Origin: JASJBU01 sp963797085
GTDB lineage: Bacteria; Pseudomonadota; Gammaproteobacteria; Chromatiales; Chromatiaceae
DNA length: 64,000 bases
Direction: 5' to 3'
NCBI GenBank assembly: GCA_963797085.1
Contig: CAWCOA010000026.1
Span: 248,001-312,000 of the forward strand
Positions 25,945-35,109 of the stretch are shown here, in pieces (position 1 is the first letter of the stretch; every line of letters starts with the position of its first letter). The translations under genes were made by a program, and so were the position numbers. The notes under the pieces were generated by a model. That model did no database searches. It was not told where the DNA came from and saw only the letters and a list, made by a program, of their open reading frames with translations.

Positions 25945-27386
25945 CAGACTCCAGTCCCCCCGACCGTCAGTTCATCCAGCTTCAGGGTTGGCTGACCGAC
26001 TCCCACCGGCACGCTCTGCCCCTCCTTGCCGCAAACACCGACCCCGGCATCCAGCTTGAGATCATTTCCCACCATACTGATTTTGGTCATAGCTTCCGGA
26101 CCGTTGCCAATCAAGGTAGCGCCCTTGACCGGTGCTGTGACCTTGCCGTTTTCGATCAGGTAGGCCTCGCTGGCGGAAAACACGAAACGCCCGGAGGTGA
26201 TATCCACCTGTCCGCCGCCGAAATTGACCGCATAGAGTCCTTTCTCAACCGATGAGATGATCTCCTCAGGCGCATGCTCTCCAGGCAGCATGTAGGTGTT
26301 AGTCATGCGTGGCATCGGCAAATGCGCATAGGATTCACGGCGGCCGTTGCCGGTAGAATCAACCTTCATCAGCCGGGCATTGTGTTTATCCTGCATGTAA
26401 CCTTTGAGGACACCCTTCTCGATCAACACGGTATTTTGACTCGGCGTGCCTTCGTCATCCACATTCAGAGAACCACGCCGTCCCGGCAGCGTACCGTCGT
26501 CGACTACAGTGCAAAGCGCTGAGGCCACATGTTCACCCATCCGGCCACTGAAGGCCGAGGTGCCCTTGCGGTTGAAATCCCCCTCCAGACCATGGCCCAC
26601 CGCCTCATGCAGCAGTACCCCGGGCCAACCCGGGCCGAGCACCACCGGCATAGTGCCGGCCGGGGCCTCCACCGCCTCCAGATTGACCAGCGCCTGACGC
26701 ACCGCTTCCCGCGCATAGCCCAAAGCACGCTCCTCATCCAGCAGATACTGAAAACTCTGCCGTGCGCCACCCCCACTGCTGCCCTGCTCACGGCGCCCGC
26801 CCTGTTCGACGATGATATGCACATTGAGACGAACCAGAGGGCGCACATCCGCGCTCAGGGTACCGTCTATGGCCGCCACCAAAATAACATCCTGAGCGCC
26901 CACCAGGCTGACTATCACCTGCTGGACCCGGGGGTCCTGGCGACGGGCTTCTGCATCCACTCGCCTGAGCAAATCCACTTTTTCTACTTCGGTGAGACTG
27001 AGCAAGGGGTTGATCGGCGCATAGAGGCGCTTTTCCAGCGGCAATCCGCGCACCTGAACTGATCCCTGATTGCCTGTCCGACTGATGGTACGGGCCGCGC
27101 GGGCCGCCTCAATCAGGGCTGGCAACTGCAATTCATCAGAATAGGCAAAGCCGGTTTTCTCACCGCTGATGGCCCGAATACCGGCCCCTTGTTCGATGTT
27201 ATAGGAACCCTCCTTGATGATACCGTCCTCCAACACCCAGGATTCCAGCCGGCTGGACTGAAAGTAGATATCGGCAGAGTCGATGCCGCTGCCCACCAGT
27301 TCACCGAGCATCCGGTCGATGTCATGTTCTCCAATCCCGGCGGGGGTCAAGATGGTCTCGTTAGCGATTTGAATCAGATCAGACAT
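25944..27386 (-). CDS. tldD: Metalloprotease TldD
   Basis: Catalytic subunit of the TldD/TldE protease, 480 residues. The zinc-site motif HEAVGHGLEGDFNRKG is present near residue 255, and the second ligand region lies in VFSASEAYLIENGKV near 425. GYMQDKHNARLM and SYAHLPMPRMTNTYM are family-specific. It is followed directly by pmbA (one-base overlap) and preceded by a nitrilase and yhdP, a conserved order. With pmbA broken, TldD may lack its partner unless that lesion is artefactual. Confidence 0.95.
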   Translation of the reverse strand: MSDLIQIANETILTPAGIGEHDIDRMLGELVGSGIDSADIYFQSSRLESWVLEDGIIKEGSYNIEQGAGIRAISGEKTGFAYSDELQLPALIEAARAARTISRTGNQGSVQVRGLPLEKRLYAPINPLLSLTEVEKVDLLRRVDAEARRQDPRVQQVIVSLVGAQDVILVAAIDGTLSADVRPLVRLNVHIIVEQGGRREQGSSGGGARQSFQYLLDEERALGYAREAVRQALVNLEAVEAPAGTMPVVLGPGWPGVLLHEAVGHGLEGDFNRKGTSAFSGRMGEHVASALCTVVDDGTLPGRRGSLNVDDEGTPSQNTVLIEKGVLKGYMQDKHNARLMKVDSTGNGRRESYAHLPMPRMTNTYMLPGEHAPEEIISSVEKGLYAVNFGGGQVDITSGRFVFSASEAYLIENGKVTAPVKGATLIGNGPEAMTKISMVGNDLKLDAGVGVCGKEGQSVPVGVGQPTLKLDELTVGGTGV

Positions 27387-27450
27387 AATTGCCCTGTAGA
27401 TCCCGGAATACGGGAGCTGTTAATAGAAAGTAGAAAAACGGAATTCCGGA

Positions 27451-28281
27451 TCAGTCAACCTGAACCCGGCGATGCTCGATAGTGGGAAAGGTGCGACGGA
27501 TGGTCTTCTGGTATTCACGGTCCAGCTCAACACTGACGAAACCGGTACCCCGGGGGACTTGCGTCAACACGGCGCCCCAGGGATCGACGATCATGCTGTG
27601 GCCATGTGTCTCGCGGCCATTGATATGGTATCCGCCCTGGGCAGCCGCCACCACAAAAGCGAGATTTTCAATGGCCCTGGCACGCACCAGCGTCTCCCAA
27701 TGCGCCTTACCGGTGATTGCGGTGAAGGCAGAAGGCACCACGAAGGTCTCCGCCCCCAGTTCCAGCAATTTGCGGAAAAGCTCGGGGAAACGCAGATCAT
27801 AACAGACCGCAAGCCCGATCCGTCCGAACGGAGTATCCACAACTATTGCATCATTGCCCGGCTCTATGGTGTTCGACTCCTCGTAACGTTCATCGTTCTC
27901 CACCAACTGCACATCGAACAGGTGGATCTTGTCATACCGGGCAACCAGCTCACCGAGGTCATTGTAAACCAGCGAACTGGCGCGCACCTTGGCCCCATCC
28001 GACGCCTCCATCGGAATAGTACCGCCAATCAGCCAGACGCCGAAGCGACTTGCCATCTGACTCAAAAAGCCCTGCAAAGGTCCGTCGCCCTCAGGCTCCT
28101 TTAAGGTGCACATCTCCCGGTCATGCTCACCCATGAAGGCGAAATTTTCCGGCAGTACGATCAAGCCTGCACCACTCTCCGCAGCCTCACCTATCAGTCG
28201 TTCCGCCTCCAGAAGATTGGCACTGACATTAGGGCTGGTTGCCATCTGAATGGCAGCGACTTTAGTCTTTGATTGGCTCAT
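27451..28281 (-). CDS. Carbon-nitrogen hydrolase (Nit1-like, probable deaminated glutathione amidase)
   Basis: Nitrilase-superfamily amidase of 276 residues. The catalytic triad is visible: Glu in VLPENFAF near 45, Lys in YDKIHLFD near 117, and Cys in GLAVCYDLRFPELF near 158. The branch with KIHLFDV and CYDLRFPE resembles Nit1/YbeM enzymes, which hydrolyse deaminated glutathione, a metabolite-repair role. The substrate here is inferred. It sits between yhdP and tldD in the leftward block, about 65 bp before tldD. Confidence 0.88.
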   Translation of the reverse strand: MSQSKTKVAAIQMATSPNVSANLLEAERLIGEAAESGAGLIVLPENFAFMGEHDREMCTLKEPEGDGPLQGFLSQMASRFGVWLIGGTIPMEASDGAKVRASSLVYNDLGELVARYDKIHLFDVQLVENDERYEESNTIEPGNDAIVVDTPFGRIGLAVCYDLRFPELFRKLLELGAETFVVPSAFTAITGKAHWETLVRARAIENLAFVVAAAQGGYHINGRETHGHSMIVDPWGAVLTQVPRGTGFVSVELDREYQKTIRRTFPTIEHRRVQVD

Positions 28282-28363
28282 TTCAAATATCTACCCGCAT
28301 GGGATTGCCCACAACCCGATAAATGTTTGAGGATAGCATCAATACAGCCAGCCGGGCCAGCTA

Positions 28364-28413
28364 GGGCCTGTTAACACTATGCGGATATCCATCCTCATAG
28401 TGTTAACAGGCCC
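28364..28413. repeat. Perfect 18-bp inverted repeat between yhdP and the nitrilase gene
   Basis: GGGCCTGTTAACACTATG and its exact reverse complement flank a 14-base loop. It lies 27 bp after the yhdP stop. No T-tract follows on either strand, so it is not a standard terminator. The shape fits a small mobile palindromic element, a hairpin that protects the mRNA end, or a solo terminal repeat. Confidence 0.75.
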
Positions 28414-28440
28414 TTCTTGGAAGACCGCCGTATGAGTCGG

Positions 28441-31400
28441 TCATTGCAGATCCAGGAGATCATTGGATAGATCAGTTTCCGGCACTTCGCTGACCAATTC
28501 CTTGATTTCCGGTTGGTCCCAACTCCCAGTCAACTGATATTCCGTCTGGGTCATTCGATCCATCTGCTTACCGAACAGTTGTTGCGCCACCGCCAGGACC
28601 ACACCGACGGTAGGATTGACTGCCAGAGCCCCCACCAAAGGGAGTGTCGAACTCACTCTGGGAGTCACGGTCACCACTTGATTGTAATCCCGGGAGTCCA
28701 GCCCGGTTCTGCCCGTCACATCAATTTTCACTGCCGGCCCAACCATCTCCAGATCACTGGTGTAGGCATCGCCGTCAACCAGCTCGAAACTGCCCTGGAT
28801 GCGGTCGAACTCAAGCCCTTTGGCAAACAGATCGGAGAAATCCAGTAATAACCGCTTGCCCAGCGCATGCATGCTGAACAGCCCCACCAGGCGTCCCACT
28901 CCGGGATCCACTTCTGTAACTTCGCCGGATTCGATCTTCACATCCAAGAATCCCGCCAGTTCATCCATTTTCAAGGCATAAGGCGGCAGGGGCCAATCAA
29001 GCTTGGCGGTGAAATTCATCGGCGCTTTGTCGATACCCAGTTGCAGATCGAACTCTTTCTGCAGCTGGCCGAGACTTTCGACCCGCCCGTCAAGCTCCAG
29101 GTAGGTACGGTGACTTCCATCCACAAGATGCCAGAATCCCTGCCCCTTAAGGTCTATCGAACCCCCCCCGACCGTTAGCTGGGTGAGCTGAATCCCCAAG
29201 GGCGCCCTGCGCCACTTGATAAGGGCCTGACCAAGTGGCTTACCGTCGATAAACAAGGCGTCAATCTTCAAATCGAGGGCCGGCATGGTCGAGGGGTCTT
29301 TGCTTGGCATTTTTTGTTGCTTGCCAGTCTCAGCATGCGCCGGGGCAAGATCAGCCATTTTCAGTTTTAACTGCTGTAGATGGATATCTACCGGCAGCCT
29401 GTCCAGGTCACCGGGAAGTATCAGAATGCCACTGATCTCATCTGAATCGAACTTGACCTGCCAACCGCCCGCTTTGGGGCCCGCCTCGATTTTCACGCTG
29501 GCGCAGTAGATACCCGCCAACATCAGGTCAGCCACCTGCAGATCGATATTGAGCGGAACCTGTGGCGTAGCGTCCGGCATCTTGTTTTGTTGATCAAGCC
29601 AGACCACCCAATGATCCAGATCGAGTTTCTGCGTCTCCCCATGCAGGCGAAACCCGGGCTTATCGGCAAGTTTCAACGGGCCTGCGCCAAAACGCAGATC
29701 ACCCCGAGTATAGCCACTACCCGCATCACGCAGCAGGGCCTGCATCAAGCCAGCGTATTCGATTCTGAGCTCGCTTTTCTGGTTTTTTTGAAAATCGATC
29801 ACTACCTCGGTAGCACGTGCCTCTTGCGGCCTTTTCCCCAGTGGAGCGGGCAGATTGACAGCTGTCCCCTTCAAGTCAGAATGAATAGAAAGCCGCACTG
29901 GGGTTTCGGCCTTTGCATGGGCCAGATCCAGGTCCACTCGAGCCAGCACATCACCTTCGAGAATATCCAAGCGGGGGACGCGTTGCTGCAACCATTCCAG
30001 CGGAACCCTCAAACGGGTGCTGACACGGGTCAGTTTTTTACCTGCTCGGGTATTTGGCGTGACTTGGAAATCCACCGGCTGCTCTAACAGCCGGCCTTTG
30101 ATCGCTTTCCCCCAAACCTGCTGATCATCAAAGTTGAGGCGGCCCACCAGGTTCTCTATCTGCAGATCCTGCTGCTTGATCAGCAAGGCAGCCTTTTGAA
30201 AATCCACACTGCCGTTGATCTTCCAACTATCACTGCGCTGCAGGGGAATACGCAGATCAAGCCGGGTGCGCGCCCGCCCCGACCCTGTCACTTCCTGAGT
30301 GAATTTATTGAACTGTTCCTGCAATGGCGTCTCGTTCAAGACCCGAAACAGATCGGTGACCGGCCCCAGTAAGGCCCCCTTTACCTCCACGGGCGAGGCA
30401 TGACTCAATTGATGGATACTGGCCTCAGCTTTTTCTAGTCGAGTATTCAACATCATGCCTTCAGACAACTTGATGCTCAGGCTGTTATTCAGGAAATGGG
30501 CTTCTGCAACCACCTCCTCCAGGCGCGGCCATTCGGGCATGTAGTCCAGGACCATTTTTTCGATGCCGAACAGCACCTCAAAGCGCCCTTCGTGATTATT
30601 GTATGGGAAGGCATTCAATGGTCCGTGCAGCAACATGGATCCCGCATTGATCGTGCCGCTAACAATAGCTCGATCCAACCAGTTAACCAGCGCCCCCGGC
30701 ATGATGCCCACCGGTAGATAGCGACTCTTCTGGGCTCCGTCGCCCTCCCAAAAGTCGGTCTGCATGTCGATAAAGGGCGTTTCACCCGTCAAGGGAATCT
30801 GCAGATCCAGTCGTGACAGGGTCTGCATGTGCTCAGTGGCAACGTGCAGATCGGATGTTTTCAGACTCAGGCCTTGTGCGGGCGAATAACGCCATTTGAA
30901 GTAACCATCCAGCTTGTCTGCACTGAGCTGATCCCTGAATAACCCGGGCATCTCCATGATAAAGCCCCTGGAACCCAGCAGCAGAATACCTCCTTGCTGA
31001 TTCCCTTCGAACTTCAATCCCAGTCCTGACAATCCGGGAACCGATTTCCAAGGTTCACTGGCAAACTGGGTAACACTACCGCTGATCTGCCATTGGGCCT
31101 CTCGGGAAGTACTCTGATCAAGCGCCAGTCGGAAGCGCGTCAAGTGACCCGCGGGGGCTAAACCAGTGATGACCTGACGCAGCTTGCTCTCCTTGGGGAG
31201 GAATAGCACCAGCGCCTGGGTCAATTCCTGCAAACCAAGATAGTCAGCACCCACCTGCAGGCTGGCGCTCCCATCATCCTCGCTCTGTCTGGCGATAGTC
31301 AGACGCCCCGGAGGCCAGAGCTGCCGGTTGCGCACCAATACCAGACGGTCCAGGTCGAGCCGCCAGCCCTGATCGTCAGTGCTCCAGGCAAACAAACTGG

Positions 31401-32295
31401 AAAAGCGATCGAGTTCCAGGGACTGTTGATATTCACTGTTCAACTTGAGGCCAATTAGCTCAGCGTTACCCACCAGGCTGTCAATCCGGTTCTCGCGGAC
31501 ATCTCCCCATATCTCGAGATCCACCTGCCCTCCAGCAACCTCCAGCCCGCGGGTAATCTTCTGCCCCAAACGGCCCGCCAGCTCAACGCTGCTGGTCTTC
31601 AGATAGACACGTCCACCAAGCGCAAAAGGACCGGCAACCTTTTCCCACAGATCCGCGACCAGTTGTACAGATTCACCCTCATCCTGCCCCAAACGCATGA
31701 TCGCCGACATCTTGTGCCTGCGCTCACTATTGAGCAGGTCAATGTTGACCTGGGAAAAACGCAGGACAGGCATGCGGTTCATTTCATCCAGCCAGTAGAT
31801 CACGCTATCACGGACCTTGAGACGCGAGCCGCGCAGGAAAAATTCACCTAGCGAAACCCGCCCACCCGTGGACGATTCCTGGAAACCGTTGACCATGAAG
31901 CTGCCATCCCAGCGCCGGATCACGCGCAGTTCCGCGCCGGACACCATCGCCCCGCCAAAGACAAGCTCACGATTGATGAGGCTGGCAAGCAGCCGGATAT
32001 CGGCGTGTGCTTCAAGGAAACGGAGTCGGGCAAGACCGGTCTGCGTATCCAGCAACGAAACATCACTGAAGCGGAGTGCCAGATGGGCTCTGTGCAGCTC
32101 GATGTGCATGGAGCCAATGTGCAATGGCATGCCGGCCGCCTGTTCGACGATTCGCTCGATTTGATTCTTGTACGGCGAGAGATCGATGAGCGGCAGCAAC
32201 AGCCGGACCAGGGTCAGAATGATTGCCGTGAAGATGATCAGCCAGGACAACAGCAACCAAAACTTTCCGTGTAAATATTTAGCAATATGCAACAT
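28441..32295 (-). CDS. yhdP: YhdP-family AsmA-like envelope protein
   Basis: A 1284-residue AsmA-like protein. YhdP is one of the bridge-like proteins that move phospholipid between inner and outer membranes in enterobacteria. An N-terminal transmembrane helix (FWLLLSWLIIFTAIILTLVRLLLPLI) anchors a very long periplasmic region with the DUF3971 domain. The C-terminal AsmA-like part includes DPGVGRLVGLFSMHALGKRLLLDFSDLF and VTPRVSSTLPLVGALAVNP, which are diagnostic. It lies 12 bp after rng, a conserved pair. Confidence 0.93.
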   Translation of the reverse strand: MLHIAKYLHGKFWLLLSWLIIFTAIILTLVRLLLPLIDLSPYKNQIERIVEQAAGMPLHIGSMHIELHRAHLALRFSDVSLLDTQTGLARLRFLEAHADIRLLASLINRELVFGGAMVSGAELRVIRRWDGSFMVNGFQESSTGGRVSLGEFFLRGSRLKVRDSVIYWLDEMNRMPVLRFSQVNIDLLNSERRHKMSAIMRLGQDEGESVQLVADLWEKVAGPFALGGRVYLKTSSVELAGRLGQKITRGLEVAGGQVDLEIWGDVRENRIDSLVGNAELIGLKLNSEYQQSLELDRFSSLFAWSTDDQGWRLDLDRLVLVRNRQLWPPGRLTIARQSEDDGSASLQVGADYLGLQELTQALVLFLPKESKLRQVITGLAPAGHLTRFRLALDQSTSREAQWQISGSVTQFASEPWKSVPGLSGLGLKFEGNQQGGILLLGSRGFIMEMPGLFRDQLSADKLDGYFKWRYSPAQGLSLKTSDLHVATEHMQTLSRLDLQIPLTGETPFIDMQTDFWEGDGAQKSRYLPVGIMPGALVNWLDRAIVSGTINAGSMLLHGPLNAFPYNNHEGRFEVLFGIEKMVLDYMPEWPRLEEVVAEAHFLNNSLSIKLSEGMMLNTRLEKAEASIHQLSHASPVEVKGALLGPVTDLFRVLNETPLQEQFNKFTQEVTGSGRARTRLDLRIPLQRSDSWKINGSVDFQKAALLIKQQDLQIENLVGRLNFDDQQVWGKAIKGRLLEQPVDFQVTPNTRAGKKLTRVSTRLRVPLEWLQQRVPRLDILEGDVLARVDLDLAHAKAETPVRLSIHSDLKGTAVNLPAPLGKRPQEARATEVVIDFQKNQKSELRIEYAGLMQALLRDAGSGYTRGDLRFGAGPLKLADKPGFRLHGETQKLDLDHWVVWLDQQNKMPDATPQVPLNIDLQVADLMLAGIYCASVKIEAGPKAGGWQVKFDSDEISGILILPGDLDRLPVDIHLQQLKLKMADLAPAHAETGKQQKMPSKDPSTMPALDLKIDALFIDGKPLGQALIKWRRAPLGIQLTQLTVGGGSIDLKGQGFWHLVDGSHRTYLELDGRVESLGQLQKEFDLQLGIDKAPMNFTAKLDWPLPPYALKMDELAGFLDVKIESGEVTEVDPGVGRLVGLFSMHALGKRLLLDFSDLFAKGLEFDRIQGSFELVDGDAYTSDLEMVGPAVKIDVTGRTGLDSRDYNQVVTVTPRVSSTLPLVGALAVNPTVGVVLAVAQQLFGKQMDRMTQTEYQLTGSWDQPEIKELVSEVPETDLSNDLLDLQ

Positions 32296-32307
32296 TAAAT
32301 CGACTAG

Positions 32308-33774
32308 CTAAATCAGGACCACATCATAGTGCTCCTGACTATAGAGCGCCTCTGCCTGCAGCCGGATCGGACGTCCAATGAACTGTTCAAGTTCGGCAAG
32401 GTTGGTGGACTCTTCATCCAGCAACCGATCTACGACCTCCTGGGAGGCCAGTACCAGCAAGGACTCTACATCGAATTGTCGCGCCTCACGCAGGATTTCA
32501 CGAAAAATCTCGTAGCAGGTAGTCTCCGCGGTCTTCAATGATCCCCGCCCACCGCAACAGGTGCAGGACTCGCAGAGTATATGCTCCAATGATTCTCGAA
32601 TCCGCTTGCGGGTCATTTCGACCAGCCCCAGACTGGATACCTCAGTGATGTGCGTACGTGCGTGATCCTGGGCCAGGCACTTCTCCAATGCCCGCAGCAC
32701 TTGGCGGCGGTGTTCCGGTTCAGTCATATCGATGAAATCGATAATGATGATGCCACCCAGATTACGCAGCCGCAAATGCCGGCAGATCGCCTGGGCCGCC
32801 TCCAGATTGGTCTTGAAGATGGTCTCTTCCAGGTTACGATGACCGACAAAGGCTCCGGTATTCACATCGATGGTGGTCATCGCTTCGGTCTGATCGATCA
32901 CCAGATGGCCGCCCGATTTAAGCTGCACCTTGCGCTCCAACGCTTTCTGGATCTCCTCCTCAACACCGTACAAATCGAATAATGGGCGTTCGCCTGGATA
33001 ATATTCGATATGCTGCTTGATCTCAGGAATGAACTTCTGGGCAAACTCAATCGCTTTTTGGTGGGTCTTCGATGAATCGATCCGCACCCGTTCCATCTCC
33101 GGCCCGACCAGGTCTCTCAATGCACGCAGGGCGAGGGACATATCCTCATGCACCAGCTCTATACCCACCGCCTCCCGGCTGCGCTGCTGAATGGATTCCC
33201 AGAGCTTGGTGAGGAAATGCATATCCACCTCGAGGGCCGACTCATCGGCCCCCTCCGCAGCGGTGCGGGCGATAAAACCACCGTTCACCTCGATCGACTC
33301 CGCTGTGTTGTTGAGCAGAATCCGCAAGCGCTGGCGTTCTTCTTCTGACTCGATCTTCTGTGAGATACCCATGTTGCCCAGTTCCGGCATGAACACCAGA
33401 TAGCGGGATGGAATGGAGATATTGGTAGTAAGACGCGCACCTTTGGTCCCCAGCGGGTCCTTGAGGACTTGCACGATGACGTATCCGCCTTCCCGCACCA
33501 GTTCATCGATGCTCTCTTTGCGTCCCTCCCCGTTCATTCCCGGGTTGACGTTGCCGATATCCGAAGCGTGTAAAAAGGCCGCCCGCTCCAGTCCCACATC
33601 CACGAATGCGGCCTGCATGCCAGGCAAGACCCGGCAGACCTTACCTTTATAGACGTTACCCACCAGCCCCCTTTTACTGGTGCGCTCAATGATGATTTCC
33701 TGCAACACACCGTTTTCAATCACCGCCACGCGGGTCTCGGGGGGGGTTACATTGATTAAAATTTCTTCACTCAT
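32308..33774 (-). CDS. rng: Ribonuclease G
   Basis: Endoribonuclease that matures the 5' end of 16S rRNA and degrades mRNA, 488 residues. An S1 domain spans about 35-125 (GNVYKGKVCRVLPGMQAAFVDVG). The RNase E/G catalytic core holds the magnesium aspartates in TIDVNTGAFVG and IIIDFIDM. The zinc-link region is CESCTCCGGRG. There is no long C-terminal scaffold, so this is RNase G and not RNase E. It follows maf and precedes yhdP, as in relatives. Confidence 0.96.
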   Translation of the reverse strand: MSEEILINVTPPETRVAVIENGVLQEIIIERTSKRGLVGNVYKGKVCRVLPGMQAAFVDVGLERAAFLHASDIGNVNPGMNGEGRKESIDELVREGGYVIVQVLKDPLGTKGARLTTNISIPSRYLVFMPELGNMGISQKIESEEERQRLRILLNNTAESIEVNGGFIARTAAEGADESALEVDMHFLTKLWESIQQRSREAVGIELVHEDMSLALRALRDLVGPEMERVRIDSSKTHQKAIEFAQKFIPEIKQHIEYYPGERPLFDLYGVEEEIQKALERKVQLKSGGHLVIDQTEAMTTIDVNTGAFVGHRNLEETIFKTNLEAAQAICRHLRLRNLGGIIIIDFIDMTEPEHRRQVLRALEKCLAQDHARTHITEVSSLGLVEMTRKRIRESLEHILCESCTCCGGRGSLKTAETTCYEIFREILREARQFDVESLLVLASQEVVDRLLDEESTNLAELEQFIGRPIRLQAEALYSQEHYDVVLI

Positions 33775-33837
33775 GGAATAATTTTCAACTTCAGATAGCC
33801 TTTTGTCCTCTAGTCTTGGAACGCACAGGATCTTGAT

Positions 33838-34413
33838 TCACTTCCTGGGTAGAACTATACCTGCATTGCCCAATAATTCAGCGGTTTCATACAGCGGCAG
33901 TCCCATGACGCCAGAATAACTGCCACGCAATTCACGGATGAAAACCGCTGCCTGGCCCTGGATGGCATACCCGCCTGCCTTGTCCTGCGGTTCGCCGCTT
34001 GCCCAGTAAACCTCAGCCTCGAAGGCGTCGATCGGACGGAATGCCACCTCACTCACACTCAAGCGCGTATCCAGCTGATTTCCAAGCAGGGCAACCCCGG
34101 AATAGACCCGATGGATTCGTCCCGAGAGTAGTGCCAGCATGCGCAAGGCATCCATGCGGCCCTGTGGCTTGCCAAGGATTGTATCGTCAATCACCACTGT
34201 GGTATCCGCGCCCAGCACCAGGGAGTCTGCAGCGTTGCGCAACAGGGCATGACCTGCCTGCGCCTTCTCCCGGGCAAGCCTGATCACATAATGATCCGGA
34301 CTCTCTGCCTCGTCTGGCGCTTCATCAATCAGCACATCAAGTAATCTGTGTGACACACCAAGCTGGCTTAACAGTTCGCTCCTGCGGGGTGACTGGGAGG
34401 CAAGATAAAGCAT
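33838..34413 (-). CDS. Maf-like nucleotide pyrophosphatase
   Basis: Maf-family house-cleaning NTP pyrophosphatase of 191 residues, acting on modified or canonical nucleotides such as dTTP/UTP in the YhdE branch. It starts at the ATG at 34413 with LYLASQSPRRSELLSQLG, the substrate-phosphate motif. LGADTTVVIDDTILGKP near 75 and YSGVMGLPLYET near 170 are also conserved. The frame extends upstream to 34560 but that part overlaps rlmH. It lies 8 bp after rlmH. Confidence 0.92.
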   Translation of the reverse strand: MLYLASQSPRRSELLSQLGVSHRLLDVLIDEAPDEAESPDHYVIRLAREKAQAGHALLRNAADSLVLGADTTVVIDDTILGKPQGRMDALRMLALLSGRIHRVYSGVALLGNQLDTRLSVSEVAFRPIDAFEAEVYWASGEPQDKAGGYAIQGQAAVFIRELRGSYSGVMGLPLYETAELLGNAGIVLPRK

Positions 34414-34421
34414 CGCCCTGA

Positions 34422-34895
34422 TCAGCCGGCCCGATGATAAGGGTGGTTCCGCAGCAGACTCCAGGCTCGGTAGAGCTGCTCCGCCAGCACCACCCTGACC
34501 AGGGGATGGGGCATAGTCAGTGATGACAGTGACCAGCGTCCCGCAGCCCGAGCCAGACATTCATTGGCCAAACCCTCAGGACCGCCAACCAACAGTACCA
34601 AGTCGCGGCCGTCCGCCATCCAATCAGCCAACTTTGCCGACAACTGTTCGGTACTCCAGGAATGACCCCTGACATCCAGAGCCAGGACCAGGCAATTTTT
34701 CGGAATCGCCTTCAACATGCGTTCGCCTTCATCTCGCAGGGTGCGCTGAATATCCGCACCCTTGCCGCGATGTCCGGGAGGGATCTCCACCAGATGCAGG
34801 CGACACTCACTCGGCATACGGCGAGCATACTCATCATATCCTTCGACCACCCAGCGTGGCATTCGGTTTCCTATCGTGATCAGGTGGATATTCAT
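34422..34895 (-). CDS. rlmH: 23S rRNA pseudouridine-1915 N3-methyltransferase RlmH
   Basis: SPOUT-class methyltransferase of 157 residues that methylates pseudouridine 1915 of 23S rRNA on the assembled 70S ribosome. LVLLVGGPEGL near 100 is the SAM knot, and LSSLTMPHPLVRVVLAEQLYRAWSLL with the terminal NHPYHR is diagnostic. It heads the leftward rlmH-maf-rng-yhdP block. The usual upstream neighbour rsfS (with nadD) is absent. Confidence 0.96.
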   Translation of the reverse strand: MNIHLITIGNRMPRWVVEGYDEYARRMPSECRLHLVEIPPGHRGKGADIQRTLRDEGERMLKAIPKNCLVLALDVRGHSWSTEQLSAKLADWMADGRDLVLLVGGPEGLANECLARAAGRWSLSSLTMPHPLVRVVLAEQLYRAWSLLRNHPYHRAG

Positions 34896-35109
34896 GCCCG
34901 ACTATTCTATGGGAAACCACTACCCGGTGCTTTGTTATTCGCCTTAGCAGTTAACAAGGCTTTATATAACACCAGATTCCTGAACATATTCCTGAATTAG
35001 GTGAGTCGTTCAATCACAGGGTCGAAATCCTAATGGGGATTTTAACGATTGTCAGTTTCTTCGTGTGCTCCGTGTGCTCTGCGACGAATATCCTGTATCC
35101 TGTCGCGCC

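Noticed and set aside
34414..34560. Upstream extension of maf
   Set aside because: It would overlap rlmH by about 140 bp. The Maf motif begins at the ATG at 34413.
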